Origin: Methylococcales bacterium
Lineage (GTDB): Bacteria; Pseudomonadota; Gammaproteobacteria; Methylococcales; UBA1147
DNA: 13,136 nucleotides
Assembly (NCBI GenBank): GCA_024958995.1
Contig: JANXGZ010000129.1
Span: 1 to 13,136 of the forward strand
Reading direction: 5' to 3'
The translations under genes were made by a program, and so were the position numbers. Shown here piece after piece: positions 6,547-13,136 of the stretch (within the stretch, counting starts at the first letter, position 1; each line of letters opens with the position of its first letter). The notes beneath the pieces were generated by a model. It was not told the origin of the DNA. It saw nothing but the letters and a program-made list of their open reading frames with translations, and did no database searches.

Positions 6547-9500
6547 ATGCACGCATCAGGCGCCAATACGGTCAACTTTGCGGAACTACTTTCCCGCCGA
6601 ATTCTTTTTCTGGACGGTGCCATGGGCACCATGATCCAGACCTACCGCCTTGAGGAAAAAGACTACAGGGGCGAACGCTTTGCCGATTGGCATCGTGACG
6701 TGAAGGGCAACAATGATCTTTTGTCGCTGACCCAGCCGGAGATCATCAAGGCCATCCACAGGGCCTATCTGCAAGCAGGTGCCGACATTGTCGAAACCAA
6801 TACCTTCAATGCGACCCGGATCGCGATGGCGGATTACTCTATGGAGTCGGTTTCGCATGAGATCAACCGGGAGTCTGCCAAACTGGCGCGGATTGTTGCG
6901 GATGAATTCGCTGAAACCACGCCGGATCGCCCCCGGTTCGTTGCCGGTGTCCTAGGGCCTACCAACCGAACGGCCTCGATCTCACCTGATGTCAACGATC
7001 CGGGATTCAGGAATGTTTCGTACGACGAACTGGCCGATGCATACTACGACTCGGTCGACGGGCTGATCCAGGGCGGGGCAGACATTGTCCTGATCGAGAC
7101 GATATTCGACACACTCAACGCCAAGGCCGCGATCTTTGCCGTCGAGAAATATTTCGACGATCATCAGCTGCGGCGACCGGTTATGATTTCCGGCACCATT
7201 ACCGACAGCTCCGGGCGGACCCTATCCGGTCAGACCGCGGAAGCTTTCTGGAACTCGGTAAGGCATGCCAAACCGGTTTCGATCGGTCTCAATTGTGCAT
7301 TGGGTGCAGGAGAGCTCAGGCAATATATAGAAGAGCTTTCGACAATCGCCGACTGCAATATTTCTGCTCATCCCAACGCCGGCCTGCCCAACGAATTCGG
7401 AGAATACGATGAAACTCCCGAGCAGATGGCGGGGGAAATCGCCGAATGGGCCGAGAGTGGGTTCCTCAACATCGTAGGTGGATGTTGCGGAACCACCCCG
7501 GATTTTATTCGGGCGATTCGGTCCGCGGTCGAGGTCTTTGCTCCGCGGGAGAAACCGGACATTCCAGTCCAGTGCAGGCTGTCCGGGCTGGAGCCAATGA
7601 ATATTGCTCCCGCCGCGCTTTTCGTCAATGTCGGTGAACGGACCAACGTCACGGGTTCGGCCAAATTCCGCCGTCTGATCAAGGGAGATGATTTCGAGGC
7701 AGCCCTAGACGTTGCGCGGGAGCAGGTCGAAAATGGCGCTCAGATCATCGATGTGAACATGGACGAGGGGATGCTTGAATCGAGGGAGGCGATGACCCGA
7801 TTTCTTAGCCTAGTTGCCTCGGAACCGGATATCTCTCGTGTACCGGTCATGATTGACTCGTCCAAGTGGGATATTCTCGAGGCCGGACTCAAATGTATCC
7901 AGGGTAAGGGAATCGTCAATTCGATTTCTCTCAAGGAAGGCGAGGAAGCCTTCATTCACTATGCCCGATTAATTTCCCGTTATGGCGCCGCCGCCGTGGT
8001 GATGGCATTCGACGAGGAGGGACAGGCAGACACCATCGAACGGAAGGTCAGCATTTGTGCCAGGGCCTACCGGGTTCTGACCGAGAAAGTCGGTTTTCCA
8101 GCCGAGGATATCATTTTCGACCCCAACATTTTCGCGATAGCGACCGGGATCGATGAACACAATGGTTATGGCTCTGCCTTCATCAAGGCCATCCGGCAGA
8201 TCAAGTCCACGCTACCGCACGCTCTGGTTTCCGGCGGTGTTTCAAATGTCTCGTTTTCTTTCAGGGGCAACAACCGGGTGCGTGAAGCGATCCATGCGGT
8301 GTTTCTTTACCACGCGATTCATGCAGGGATGGACATGGGAATTGTGAACGCAGGGCAGCTTGCGATTTATGACGATATTCCGGAAGACCTGAAGAACAGG
8401 GTTGAGGACGCGGTGATGAATCGCAGGGACGACGCCACGGAAAGGCTGCTTACCATTGCCGAAAAGTATCAGGGTGATGGATCCACCGTGGAAAAGAAAA
8501 AGGATCTGGAATGGAGAAAGTGGCCAGTCAACAAGCGGCTTGAACATGCGCTGGTCGATGGCATCGCAGATTTTGTCGAGCAAGACACAGAAGAAGCCCG
8601 CCAGGCCGCTGATCGTCCCTTGGAAGTGATTGAAGGCCCGCTGCTGGACGGGATGAATGTGGTGGGTGACCTGTTTGCGGATGGCAGGATGTTTCTTCCG
8701 CAGGTTGTGAAGTCGGCCCGGGTCATGAAAAAAGCAGTCGCTTACCTGCTGCCCTTCATGGAGGGCGAGGGAGATTCGGCGACCCATACCAAAGGCAAGA
8801 TTCTGATGGCCACGGTCAAGGGAGACGTGCATGACATCGGCAAGAACATCGTTGGTGTGGTGTTGCAGTGTAACGGCTATGAAATCATCGATCTGGGCGT
8901 CATGGTCCCGGCGGAGAAGATCCTAAAAACGGCGCGTTCTGAGAACGTGGACATCATCGGTTTGAGCGGTCTGATTACTCCTTCACTGGATGAAATGGTT
9001 CACGTGGCCAGCGAAATGGAACGGCAGGGCTTCGATGTGCCACTGTTGATCGGTGGTGCAACCACTTCTCGGGCTCATACGGCAGTCAAGATTGAACAGA
9101 AATATCATGGGCCGACGGTTTATGTGACCGATGCCTCTAGGAGCGTAGGGGTCGCAGGAAAGCTGCTGAACCAGAAAACCAGGGAAGGTTACGTTGCGGC
9201 GACCCGAAAAGAATACGAAGGGGTTCGCCAGCGGCATTCGAAAAAGAAGGCGAAAGTTAGGCAGCATGGCCTGGTTGCGGCCCGGGAGTATCGCTTCGAT
9301 GGCCAGTGGGCCGGTTTCTCGCCCGTGGTTCCGGCGGTTCTCGGTTTGCATTCGTTCGACGATTACCCGCTCGATCGGATCGCCGAATATATTGATTGGT
9401 CTCCTTTCTTCCAGACCTGGGAACTGGCGGGAAGTTACCCCGGGATTTTGGAAGACGTGATGGTCGGCGACCACGCGCGTCAGCTTTTTGAAGATGCCCG

Positions 9501-10245
9501 CCAGATGCTGCAACGGATCATCGATGAAAAATGGCTGCAGGCGCGTGCGGTCGTCGGGCTTTTTCCAGCCAACAGTGATGGTGATGACGTGCTGGTTTTT
9601 GCCGATGAACGCAGGACGGAAGAAGTTGCGGTTCTTCATCACCTGCGCCAGCAGAACGTGAAGCCGCCAGGGTTACCCAACTACTGCCTTGCTGACTTCG
9701 TTGCGCCAGCGGATTCAGGTATCGGGGATTACGTGGGTGGTTTTGCAGTCACGGCAGGCCTCGGCATTGAAGAACACCTGGAGGCGTTCGAAAAAGACCA
9801 CGACGATTACAGTAGCATCATGCTGAAGGCCTTGGCAGACCGGTTGGCGGAAGCCTTCGCGGAACTGATGCATGAGCAGGTGCGAAAAGACCTTTGGGGC
9901 TATGCATCCAACGAATCGTTGACGAACGAGGAATTGATCAGGGAAGACTACCGCGGGATTCGGCCTGCGCCGGGTTATCCTTCCTGTCCCGATCATACCG
10001 AGAAGGAAACCCTGTTCTCGCTCCTCGATGTCGAGGCGCGAGCCGGCCTTTCATTGACGGAAAGTTTTGCCATGTATCCGGCTGCTTCGGTGTCGGGATG
10101 GTATTTTTCACATCCCGGTTCCAAGTACTTCAATGTCGGTAAAGTGGCCAGGGATCAGATCGAGGATTACAGTCGGCGCAAGTCCATTTCCGTCGAAAGT
10201 GCCGAACGCTGGCTGTCTCCCAGCCTTTCTTACGATCCCGAATAA
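6547..10245 (+). CDS. metH: Cobalamin-dependent methionine synthase
   Basis: The 1232-residue product matches the four-module E. coli-type MetH in order and length. It transfers a methyl group from 5-methyltetrahydrofolate through cob(I)alamin to homocysteine, giving methionine and THF in the cytoplasm. Homocysteine/zinc module: residues about 15-330, with LDGAMGTM at 22-29 and the three zinc cysteines at 250, 313 and 314 (GLNC, GGCCGT). Folate module: about 350-640, with NVGERTNVTGS at 361-371. Cobalamin module: cap about 655-745 and Rossmann part about 746-880, with DVHDIG at 760-765 where His762 is the lower axial cobalt ligand. Reactivation domain: about 900-1232, with the SAM-binding RPAPGYP at 1139-1145. 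All key residues are present, so it should be active and self-reactivating. There is no Shine-Dalgarno before ATG 6547; the start agrees with the family N-terminus. A terminator-like hairpin follows the stop. Confidence 0.98.
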   Translation: MHASGANTVNFAELLSRRILFLDGAMGTMIQTYRLEEKDYRGERFADWHRDVKGNNDLLSLTQPEIIKAIHRAYLQAGADIVETNTFNATRIAMADYSMESVSHEINRESAKLARIVADEFAETTPDRPRFVAGVLGPTNRTASISPDVNDPGFRNVSYDELADAYYDSVDGLIQGGADIVLIETIFDTLNAKAAIFAVEKYFDDHQLRRPVMISGTITDSSGRTLSGQTAEAFWNSVRHAKPVSIGLNCALGAGELRQYIEELSTIADCNISAHPNAGLPNEFGEYDETPEQMAGEIAEWAESGFLNIVGGCCGTTPDFIRAIRSAVEVFAPREKPDIPVQCRLSGLEPMNIAPAALFVNVGERTNVTGSAKFRRLIKGDDFEAALDVAREQVENGAQIIDVNMDEGMLESREAMTRFLSLVASEPDISRVPVMIDSSKWDILEAGLKCIQGKGIVNSISLKEGEEAFIHYARLISRYGAAAVVMAFDEEGQADTIERKVSICARAYRVLTEKVGFPAEDIIFDPNIFAIATGIDEHNGYGSAFIKAIRQIKSTLPHALVSGGVSNVSFSFRGNNRVREAIHAVFLYHAIHAGMDMGIVNAGQLAIYDDIPEDLKNRVEDAVMNRRDDATERLLTIAEKYQGDGSTVEKKKDLEWRKWPVNKRLEHALVDGIADFVEQDTEEARQAADRPLEVIEGPLLDGMNVVGDLFADGRMFLPQVVKSARVMKKAVAYLLPFMEGEGDSATHTKGKILMATVKGDVHDIGKNIVGVVLQCNGYEIIDLGVMVPAEKILKTARSENVDIIGLSGLITPSLDEMVHVASEMERQGFDVPLLIGGATTSRAHTAVKIEQKYHGPTVYVTDASRSVGVAGKLLNQKTREGYVAATRKEYEGVRQRHSKKKAKVRQHGLVAAREYRFDGQWAGFSPVVPAVLGLHSFDDYPLDRIAEYIDWSPFFQTWELAGSYPGILEDVMVGDHARQLFEDARQMLQRIIDEKWLQARAVVGLFPANSDGDDVLVFADERRTEEVAVLHHLRQQNVKPPGLPNYCLADFVAPADSGIGDYVGGFAVTAGLGIEEHLEAFEKDHDDYSSIMLKALADRLAEAFAELMHEQVRKDLWGYASNESLTNEELIREDYRGIRPAPGYPSCPDHTEKETLFSLLDVEARAGLSLTESFAMYPAASVSGWYFSHPGSKYFNVGKVARDQIEDYSRRKSISVESAERWLSPSLSYDPE

Positions 10246-10268
10246 AGGCTCTGGCGGACTGTGTTGAT

Positions 10269-10295
10269 TCAGGTTATTTTCACCTGGTTTTTATT
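10269..10295 (+). terminator. Intrinsic terminator candidate after metH
   Basis: CAGGT (10270-10274) pairs with ACCTG (10282-10286) around the loop TATTTTC, with a T-G wobble outside, and TTTTT at 10288-10292 followed by ATT. The stem is short but the T-run directly follows it, about 25 bp after the metH stop. Confidence 0.5.
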
Positions 10296-10359
10296 GCAGT
10301 AACTTTGCAAATACAGTGACCAGATTCATTGACCGAATGATCATGTTGCGGAGCGGAAG

Positions 10360-10434
10360 ATGAAATTAACAGGCCTGTTCGTGATCGGTAACGTCTCCAT
10401 AATTCAGATCATCCGGCAAACCTTGCCTCACTAG
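10360..10434 (+). CDS. 24-codon leader ORF in frame with the epimerase
   Basis: ATG at 10360 opens 24 codons of a mostly hydrophobic peptide (MKLTGLFVIGNVSII and on) ending in TAG at 10432-10434. It has the ribosome binding site that the epimerase lacks: GGAG at 10350-10353, 6 nt before its ATG. Its stop is separated from the epimerase ATG by a single AAA codon, and both are in the same frame. It may be a leader peptide that couples translation, or a former N-terminal extension cut off by an amber codon. No known family. Confidence 0.4.
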   Translation: MKLTGLFVIGNVSIIQIIRQTLPH

Positions 10435-10437
10435 AAA

Positions 10438-11424
10438 ATGTCCACCGTCCTGGTTACCGGAGCATCCGGCTTTACTGGCATTAACCTGGTTCCTGCCCTA
10501 CTCCGGCAAGGTGTCCAGGTGCGTGTTCTGGCAAGGAGCGTGGCAAGCCGTGAAATCCTTGGAGAGATGGATTGCCAATGTGTGGTCGGTGATATTCGGG
10601 ATCGAGACGCGCTTAGGCATGCGATGCGCGGTTGCGATCGGGTTTACCACCTGGCAGGGCTGGTGCCTTACTGGAGGAGCACTGAGGAGGAGGTTTACAG
10701 TGTAAACGCGGAAGGCACCCGAATGGTTATGCAGGCCAGTCTAGAGGCGGGAGTGGAAAGGGTGGTTCACACGTCGTCGACTGCTGCCATTGGGATTCCA
10801 GAATCGGGTGCGATCGCCACCGAGGAAACGCTGTTCGACGAGCGCAGCAGGCGCAGTTGGTATTCGAACAGCAAACGGTTGGCCGAAGAACATGTTAGGG
10901 AAGCTATCAGCAAAGGGCTCGATGCGGTCATTGTCAATCCCGGACAGGTGATCGGGCCGGGTGACCGGGGCATGTACATGGGCAATATCGTGCGTTTTCT
11001 GAAAAAAGGATTTGTTCGTGCGGTCACGGCTGGCGGTATGTGCATGGTCGATGTGGATGCCGTTGTGGCCGGATTGCTGGCGGCGGCCGAGAAGGGTCGT
11101 ACGGGAGAGCGCTACATCCTGGGCGGGGAGAACCTGAGTTACATGGAGATCGCGGGAACTGTTGCCGAGGCCGTCGGGCGTCCCCCGCCGCGGCACGTGA
11201 TCCCCGGCTGGCTATTGCCTCCGGCGGCGCTGGTTGTCGACGCACTGAACGCGATCAATCGCCAGTCGACCACCATCAGCGGCGAACACGTTCGCTGGGG
11301 ATCGGACACCCTGTACTATGATTCCGGCAAGGCCATCGCCGAACTGGACTATTCGATTCGGCCCTTCCGTGAGGCTCTTTTCCGGGCTTTCGACTGGTAT
11401 CTGGAAAACGGATACCTCGACTGA
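10438..11424 (+). CDS. NAD(P)-dependent epimerase / dihydroflavonol-reductase-like protein
   Basis: A 328-residue extended short-chain dehydrogenase. The N-terminal Rossmann motif TGASGFTG (7-14) fits GxxGxxG, GDIRD at 51-55 is the typical adenine-side acidic motif, HLAG is at 71-74, and the catalytic residues are Ser113/Ser114 (HTSST) with Tyr142 and Lys146 (YSNSK). ERYILGGENLSYMEI near 224-238 is typical of the dihydroflavonol 4-reductase-like subgroup, which includes the hopanoid-associated epimerase HpnA; similarity of this sort does not prove that role. The reaction is oxidation/reduction or epimerisation of a sugar nucleotide or lipid-linked substrate, cytosolic, with NAD(P)(H). The Rossmann strand begins at residue 3, so the start cannot be moved downstream. 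There is no Shine-Dalgarno directly before it, and the preceding leader ORF ends 3 nt upstream. Confidence 0.88.
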   Translation: MSTVLVTGASGFTGINLVPALLRQGVQVRVLARSVASREILGEMDCQCVVGDIRDRDALRHAMRGCDRVYHLAGLVPYWRSTEEEVYSVNAEGTRMVMQASLEAGVERVVHTSSTAAIGIPESGAIATEETLFDERSRRSWYSNSKRLAEEHVREAISKGLDAVIVNPGQVIGPGDRGMYMGNIVRFLKKGFVRAVTAGGMCMVDVDAVVAGLLAAAEKGRTGERYILGGENLSYMEIAGTVAEAVGRPPPRHVIPGWLLPPAALVVDALNAINRQSTTISGEHVRWGSDTLYYDSGKAIAELDYSIRPFREALFRAFDWYLENGYLD

Positions 11425-11430
11425 TCAAGT

Positions 11431-11446
11431 GAGGCTTTTTGGCCTC
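11431..11446. terminator. Short hairpin between convergent epimerase and desaturase genes
   Basis: GAGGC (11431-11435) and GCCTC (11442-11446) pair around TTTTTG, 6 bp after the epimerase stop and 33 bp beyond the desaturase stop. No T-run follows on either strand, so termination is only suggested by position. Confidence 0.25.
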
Positions 11447-11479
11447 GGGTTGCTTGTTGCCAGTCTGCAGGGTAAATTC

Positions 11480-12580
11480 CTAGGCCGAACCGAGTGCTAT
11501 CGACGTACCGTGTCGTCGCAATGTTTTGAAATGTGATGCGATCGCCGACGACAAATTGGGGTTGCTGTTGTAGGGGACCCCATGCTTTTCCGCGACTTCC
11601 TTTACAATCCCTCGGATCGCGGGGTAATGCACGCTGCAGATTTTCGGAAACAGATGGTGTTCAACCTGGTGGTTGAGGCCACCCACGTACCAGGTCAGCA
11701 ATCGGTTCGTGGTGGCGAAATTCGCGGTGGTTTTCATCTGGTGAACCAGCCATTCGTCTTCGATTCTGCCGTTGTGGTCAGCGGAAACGAATTCGGCTTC
11801 GTCAACTACGTGAGCCATCTGGAACACAACGCCCAGGATCCATCCGGCGACAAGGTGCATGACCAGGTATCCGGTCATGATCTGCCATACCGGCAGGTCG
11901 ATCACTAACAGTGGAATCACCAGAGACCAGGCTAGGTGAAAGAGCTTGAAAAGGATTAATTGCTGGATTTCTGATCGCGGATATTTGGGCGGTCGGTACG
12001 GGCCAAGCCGGGGTGACCGGATATACTTGAAATCCTTGATGTAGACCCAGTTCAGGGTTGATAGGGAATACAGGAACCAGGCGTAAATGTGCTGGAACCG
12101 GTGATGCCAGTATCTTTTGGAGCCGGGTGACAGACGAACGAAAGGTTCGACGACGACAATGTCCTCGTCCATATCGATGACATTGGTGTAGGTGTGATGA
12201 ATTGCGTTGTGCGTCAGTTTCCACAGGTAGCGGTTGCCGCCCAGGATGTCGTAGCTAACGCCAAGAAACTCGTTGATGCGCGGACTAGAGGTATAAGCGC
12301 CGTGCATGGCGTCATGCCCAATGCAAAACCCCGTTCCCGCATAGCCGATGCCCATCACTACGGCCAGTACCAGCATCGTTGCCGGTTCGAACTGGTTGCT
12401 GAGCAGCAAACCATAGCAACCGAAGGTGACGGCGACCAGCAGGCAGCTCTTCAGCACCATTTGGAAATTCCCTTTCTCGGACAGGTTTCGGTCGTTGAAG
12501 TAGTCGTGAACCCGCTGTCGTACCTCTTTGGAAAACGGCGAAGCTGAATTCTTGCCGAATACTATTTTAACGTTACTCAT
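11480..12580 (-). CDS. Fatty acid desaturase (acyl-lipid, front-end type)
   Basis: A 366-residue membrane desaturase with the three histidine boxes of the di-iron family: HDAMH at 89-93, HNAIHH at 124-129 and QVEHH at 305-309. The glutamine-type third box (QxxHH) and the stretch HQMKTTANFA near 280-289 are characteristic of delta-6/linoleoyl-type bacterial desaturases; no cytochrome b5 domain is fused, so a separate electron donor is needed. Hydrophobic segments lie near 42-60, 66-84, 163-180 and 208-256. It would introduce a double bond into membrane fatty acyl chains using O2, which implies an aerobic or microaerobic host. Regiochemistry cannot be read from the sequence. The start is supported by AAAGG about 7 nt before ATG 12578-12580. 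It is convergent with the epimerase and divergent from the glutaredoxin-like gene. Confidence 0.92.
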   Translation of the reverse strand: MSNVKIVFGKNSASPFSKEVRQRVHDYFNDRNLSEKGNFQMVLKSCLLVAVTFGCYGLLLSNQFEPATMLVLAVVMGIGYAGTGFCIGHDAMHGAYTSSPRINEFLGVSYDILGGNRYLWKLTHNAIHHTYTNVIDMDEDIVVVEPFVRLSPGSKRYWHHRFQHIYAWFLYSLSTLNWVYIKDFKYIRSPRLGPYRPPKYPRSEIQQLILFKLFHLAWSLVIPLLVIDLPVWQIMTGYLVMHLVAGWILGVVFQMAHVVDEAEFVSADHNGRIEDEWLVHQMKTTANFATTNRLLTWYVGGLNHQVEHHLFPKICSVHYPAIRGIVKEVAEKHGVPYNSNPNLSSAIASHFKTLRRHGTSIALGSA

Positions 12581-12968
12581 GTTGCTGCCTTTAGGCTCTG
12601 GGACTTGTCGTTCGCTGGCTGCGGTTTGCGGTCGGCATCCCCGTTCCTGGGGCTAAAAAGCCGATGACCTAATGATGACTCAAATCGATCAGTCGGGGAG
12701 CCTGCAATCCTACAATATTGTGGACAGCTCGGCCAACAAGAGATCTACAAAAGCGAGTATCTTCGCCATCCCAGAACCTGCGCGTTCTCCTGGTCTCGGT
12801 AACACCCGGGGTAGCCTTGGCGGTTTCCGGCGTGGTTTTGCATGGCTGGAAAACTTTCTTGGATTTGGGTAGAGTTTGCTCGATGTTTCTTCTACAGATG
12901 ACCGGTTGTCAGTTGCGCGCCGGGCGGTTCAATTGCCGGCACGAGTTAGAGCAGGAATACCCGGGCTG
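12581..12968. other. Divergent intergenic region, desaturase / glutaredoxin-like gene
   Basis: These 388 bp hold no gene I can support. Two plus-strand ORFs are present (12672-12872, ATG start without ribosome binding site; 12718-12969, TTG start), but neither shows a domain or a Shine-Dalgarno. The region must contain the start signals of the two divergent genes, although no clear -35/-10 pair stands out. A nested stem lies near the desaturase end at 12632-12664. Confidence 0.5.
12632..12664 (-). promoter_or_regulatory. Nested stem upstream of the desaturase gene
   Basis: TCGGC (12632-12636) pairs with GCCGA (12660-12664), and inside them CCCC (12639-12642) pairs with GGGG (12649-12652) around GTTCCT. 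It lies 52-84 bp upstream of the desaturase start and could be in its leader. The stems are short and the call is tentative. Confidence 0.25.
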
Positions 12969-13136
12969 ATGCGTCGGCAGATCAGACTTTTCGAAACGGC
13001 CGGATGCCATTTGTGTGGGGATGCGCTGGCTCTTCTTGCTCCCCGGTTGGCGTTGGCACCGGATTTCTTTGAACTCGAGCGGGTGGATATCGCTGAGCAG
13101 GATGACCTGGTCGAGCGATATGGCTTAACCATACCG
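12969..13136 (+). CDS. Glutaredoxin-like protein (DUF836 type), N-terminal part, runs off the window
   Basis: ATG at 12969 opens a frame that stays open to the last base (56 codons seen). The peptide begins MRRQIRLFETAGCHLCGDAL: a beta strand followed by a CxxC redox motif (Cys13, Cys16, CHLC) at the start of a helix. Then FFELERVDIAEQDDLVERYG near 33-52, followed by LTIP, where IP sits just where the thioredoxin-fold cis-proline is expected. This matches the small glutaredoxin-like (DUF836/PF05768) family of about 80 residues, probably a cytosolic thiol-disulfide protein. AGGA lies 12 nt upstream of the ATG, a little distant. The start overlaps the stop of an unsupported upstream ORF (TGATG), which I take to be chance. 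The 3' end is outside the window. Confidence 0.8.
   Translation, partial: MRRQIRLFETAGCHLCGDALALLAPRLALAPDFFELERVDIAEQDDLVERYGLTIP

Noticed and set aside
8242..8832. 196-codon ORF on the minus strand
   Set aside because: It is antisense within metH, where the sense frame is strongly conserved.
12672..12969. Two overlapping ORFs before the glutaredoxin-like gene
   Set aside because: One has no Shine-Dalgarno and the other uses TTG; neither has a domain or sensible hydrophobic pattern. The TGATG overlap with the next gene is noted but is probably chance.

Overview
The window reads as ordinary bacterial chromosome of roughly mid-50s % GC, probably from a Gram-negative. The methionine synthase is very close in order and motifs to the E. 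coli MetH class, and there is a front-end fatty acid desaturase, an HTTM membrane protein, a secreted lipocalin-like protein and B12-binding radical SAM enzymes. That mix fits Gammaproteobacteria or a PVC-type lineage (Verrucomicrobia/Planctomycetes). The sequence alone does not settle it. No transposase, integrase, CRISPR array, rRNA or tRNA was seen.

Layout. 1-2145 (+): two tandem paralogous B12-binding radical SAM proteins, the first cut by the window edge. 2249-4081 (-): a 610-residue HTTM membrane protein with a cysteine-free DCC-like insert, convergent with the radical SAM pair. 4082-5100: about 1 kb without a credible gene but with several inverted repeats, the strongest being a nested stem at 5019-5083. 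5101-6226 (-): a probable small operon, transcribed leftwards, of a secreted lipocalin-like protein, a 140-residue membrane protein, and a 39-residue membrane micropeptide that falls below usual ORF cut-offs. 6227-6546: a divergent promoter region with a long structured leader for metH. 6547-10245 (+): full-length cobalamin-dependent methionine synthase. 10246-10437: terminator-like hairpin and a 24-codon leader ORF. 10438-11424 (+): NAD(P)-dependent epimerase/reductase. 11480-12580 (-): acyl-lipid desaturase, convergent with the epimerase. 12581-12968: divergent intergenic region. 12969-13136 (+): start of a glutaredoxin-like gene that runs off the window.

How the genes relate. MetH and the two radical SAM proteins are all expected to use cobalamin, but nothing recognisable as a cobalamin riboswitch is present. 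Metabolically the window is a set of separate units (methionine/C1 metabolism, lipid modification, redox, unknown envelope functions) and not one pathway. The parts least explained by known families are the three-gene envelope operon, the hairpin-rich gap beside it, the HTTM/DCC-like fusion, and the leader ORF whose amber stop lies in frame with, and 3 nt before, the epimerase start.
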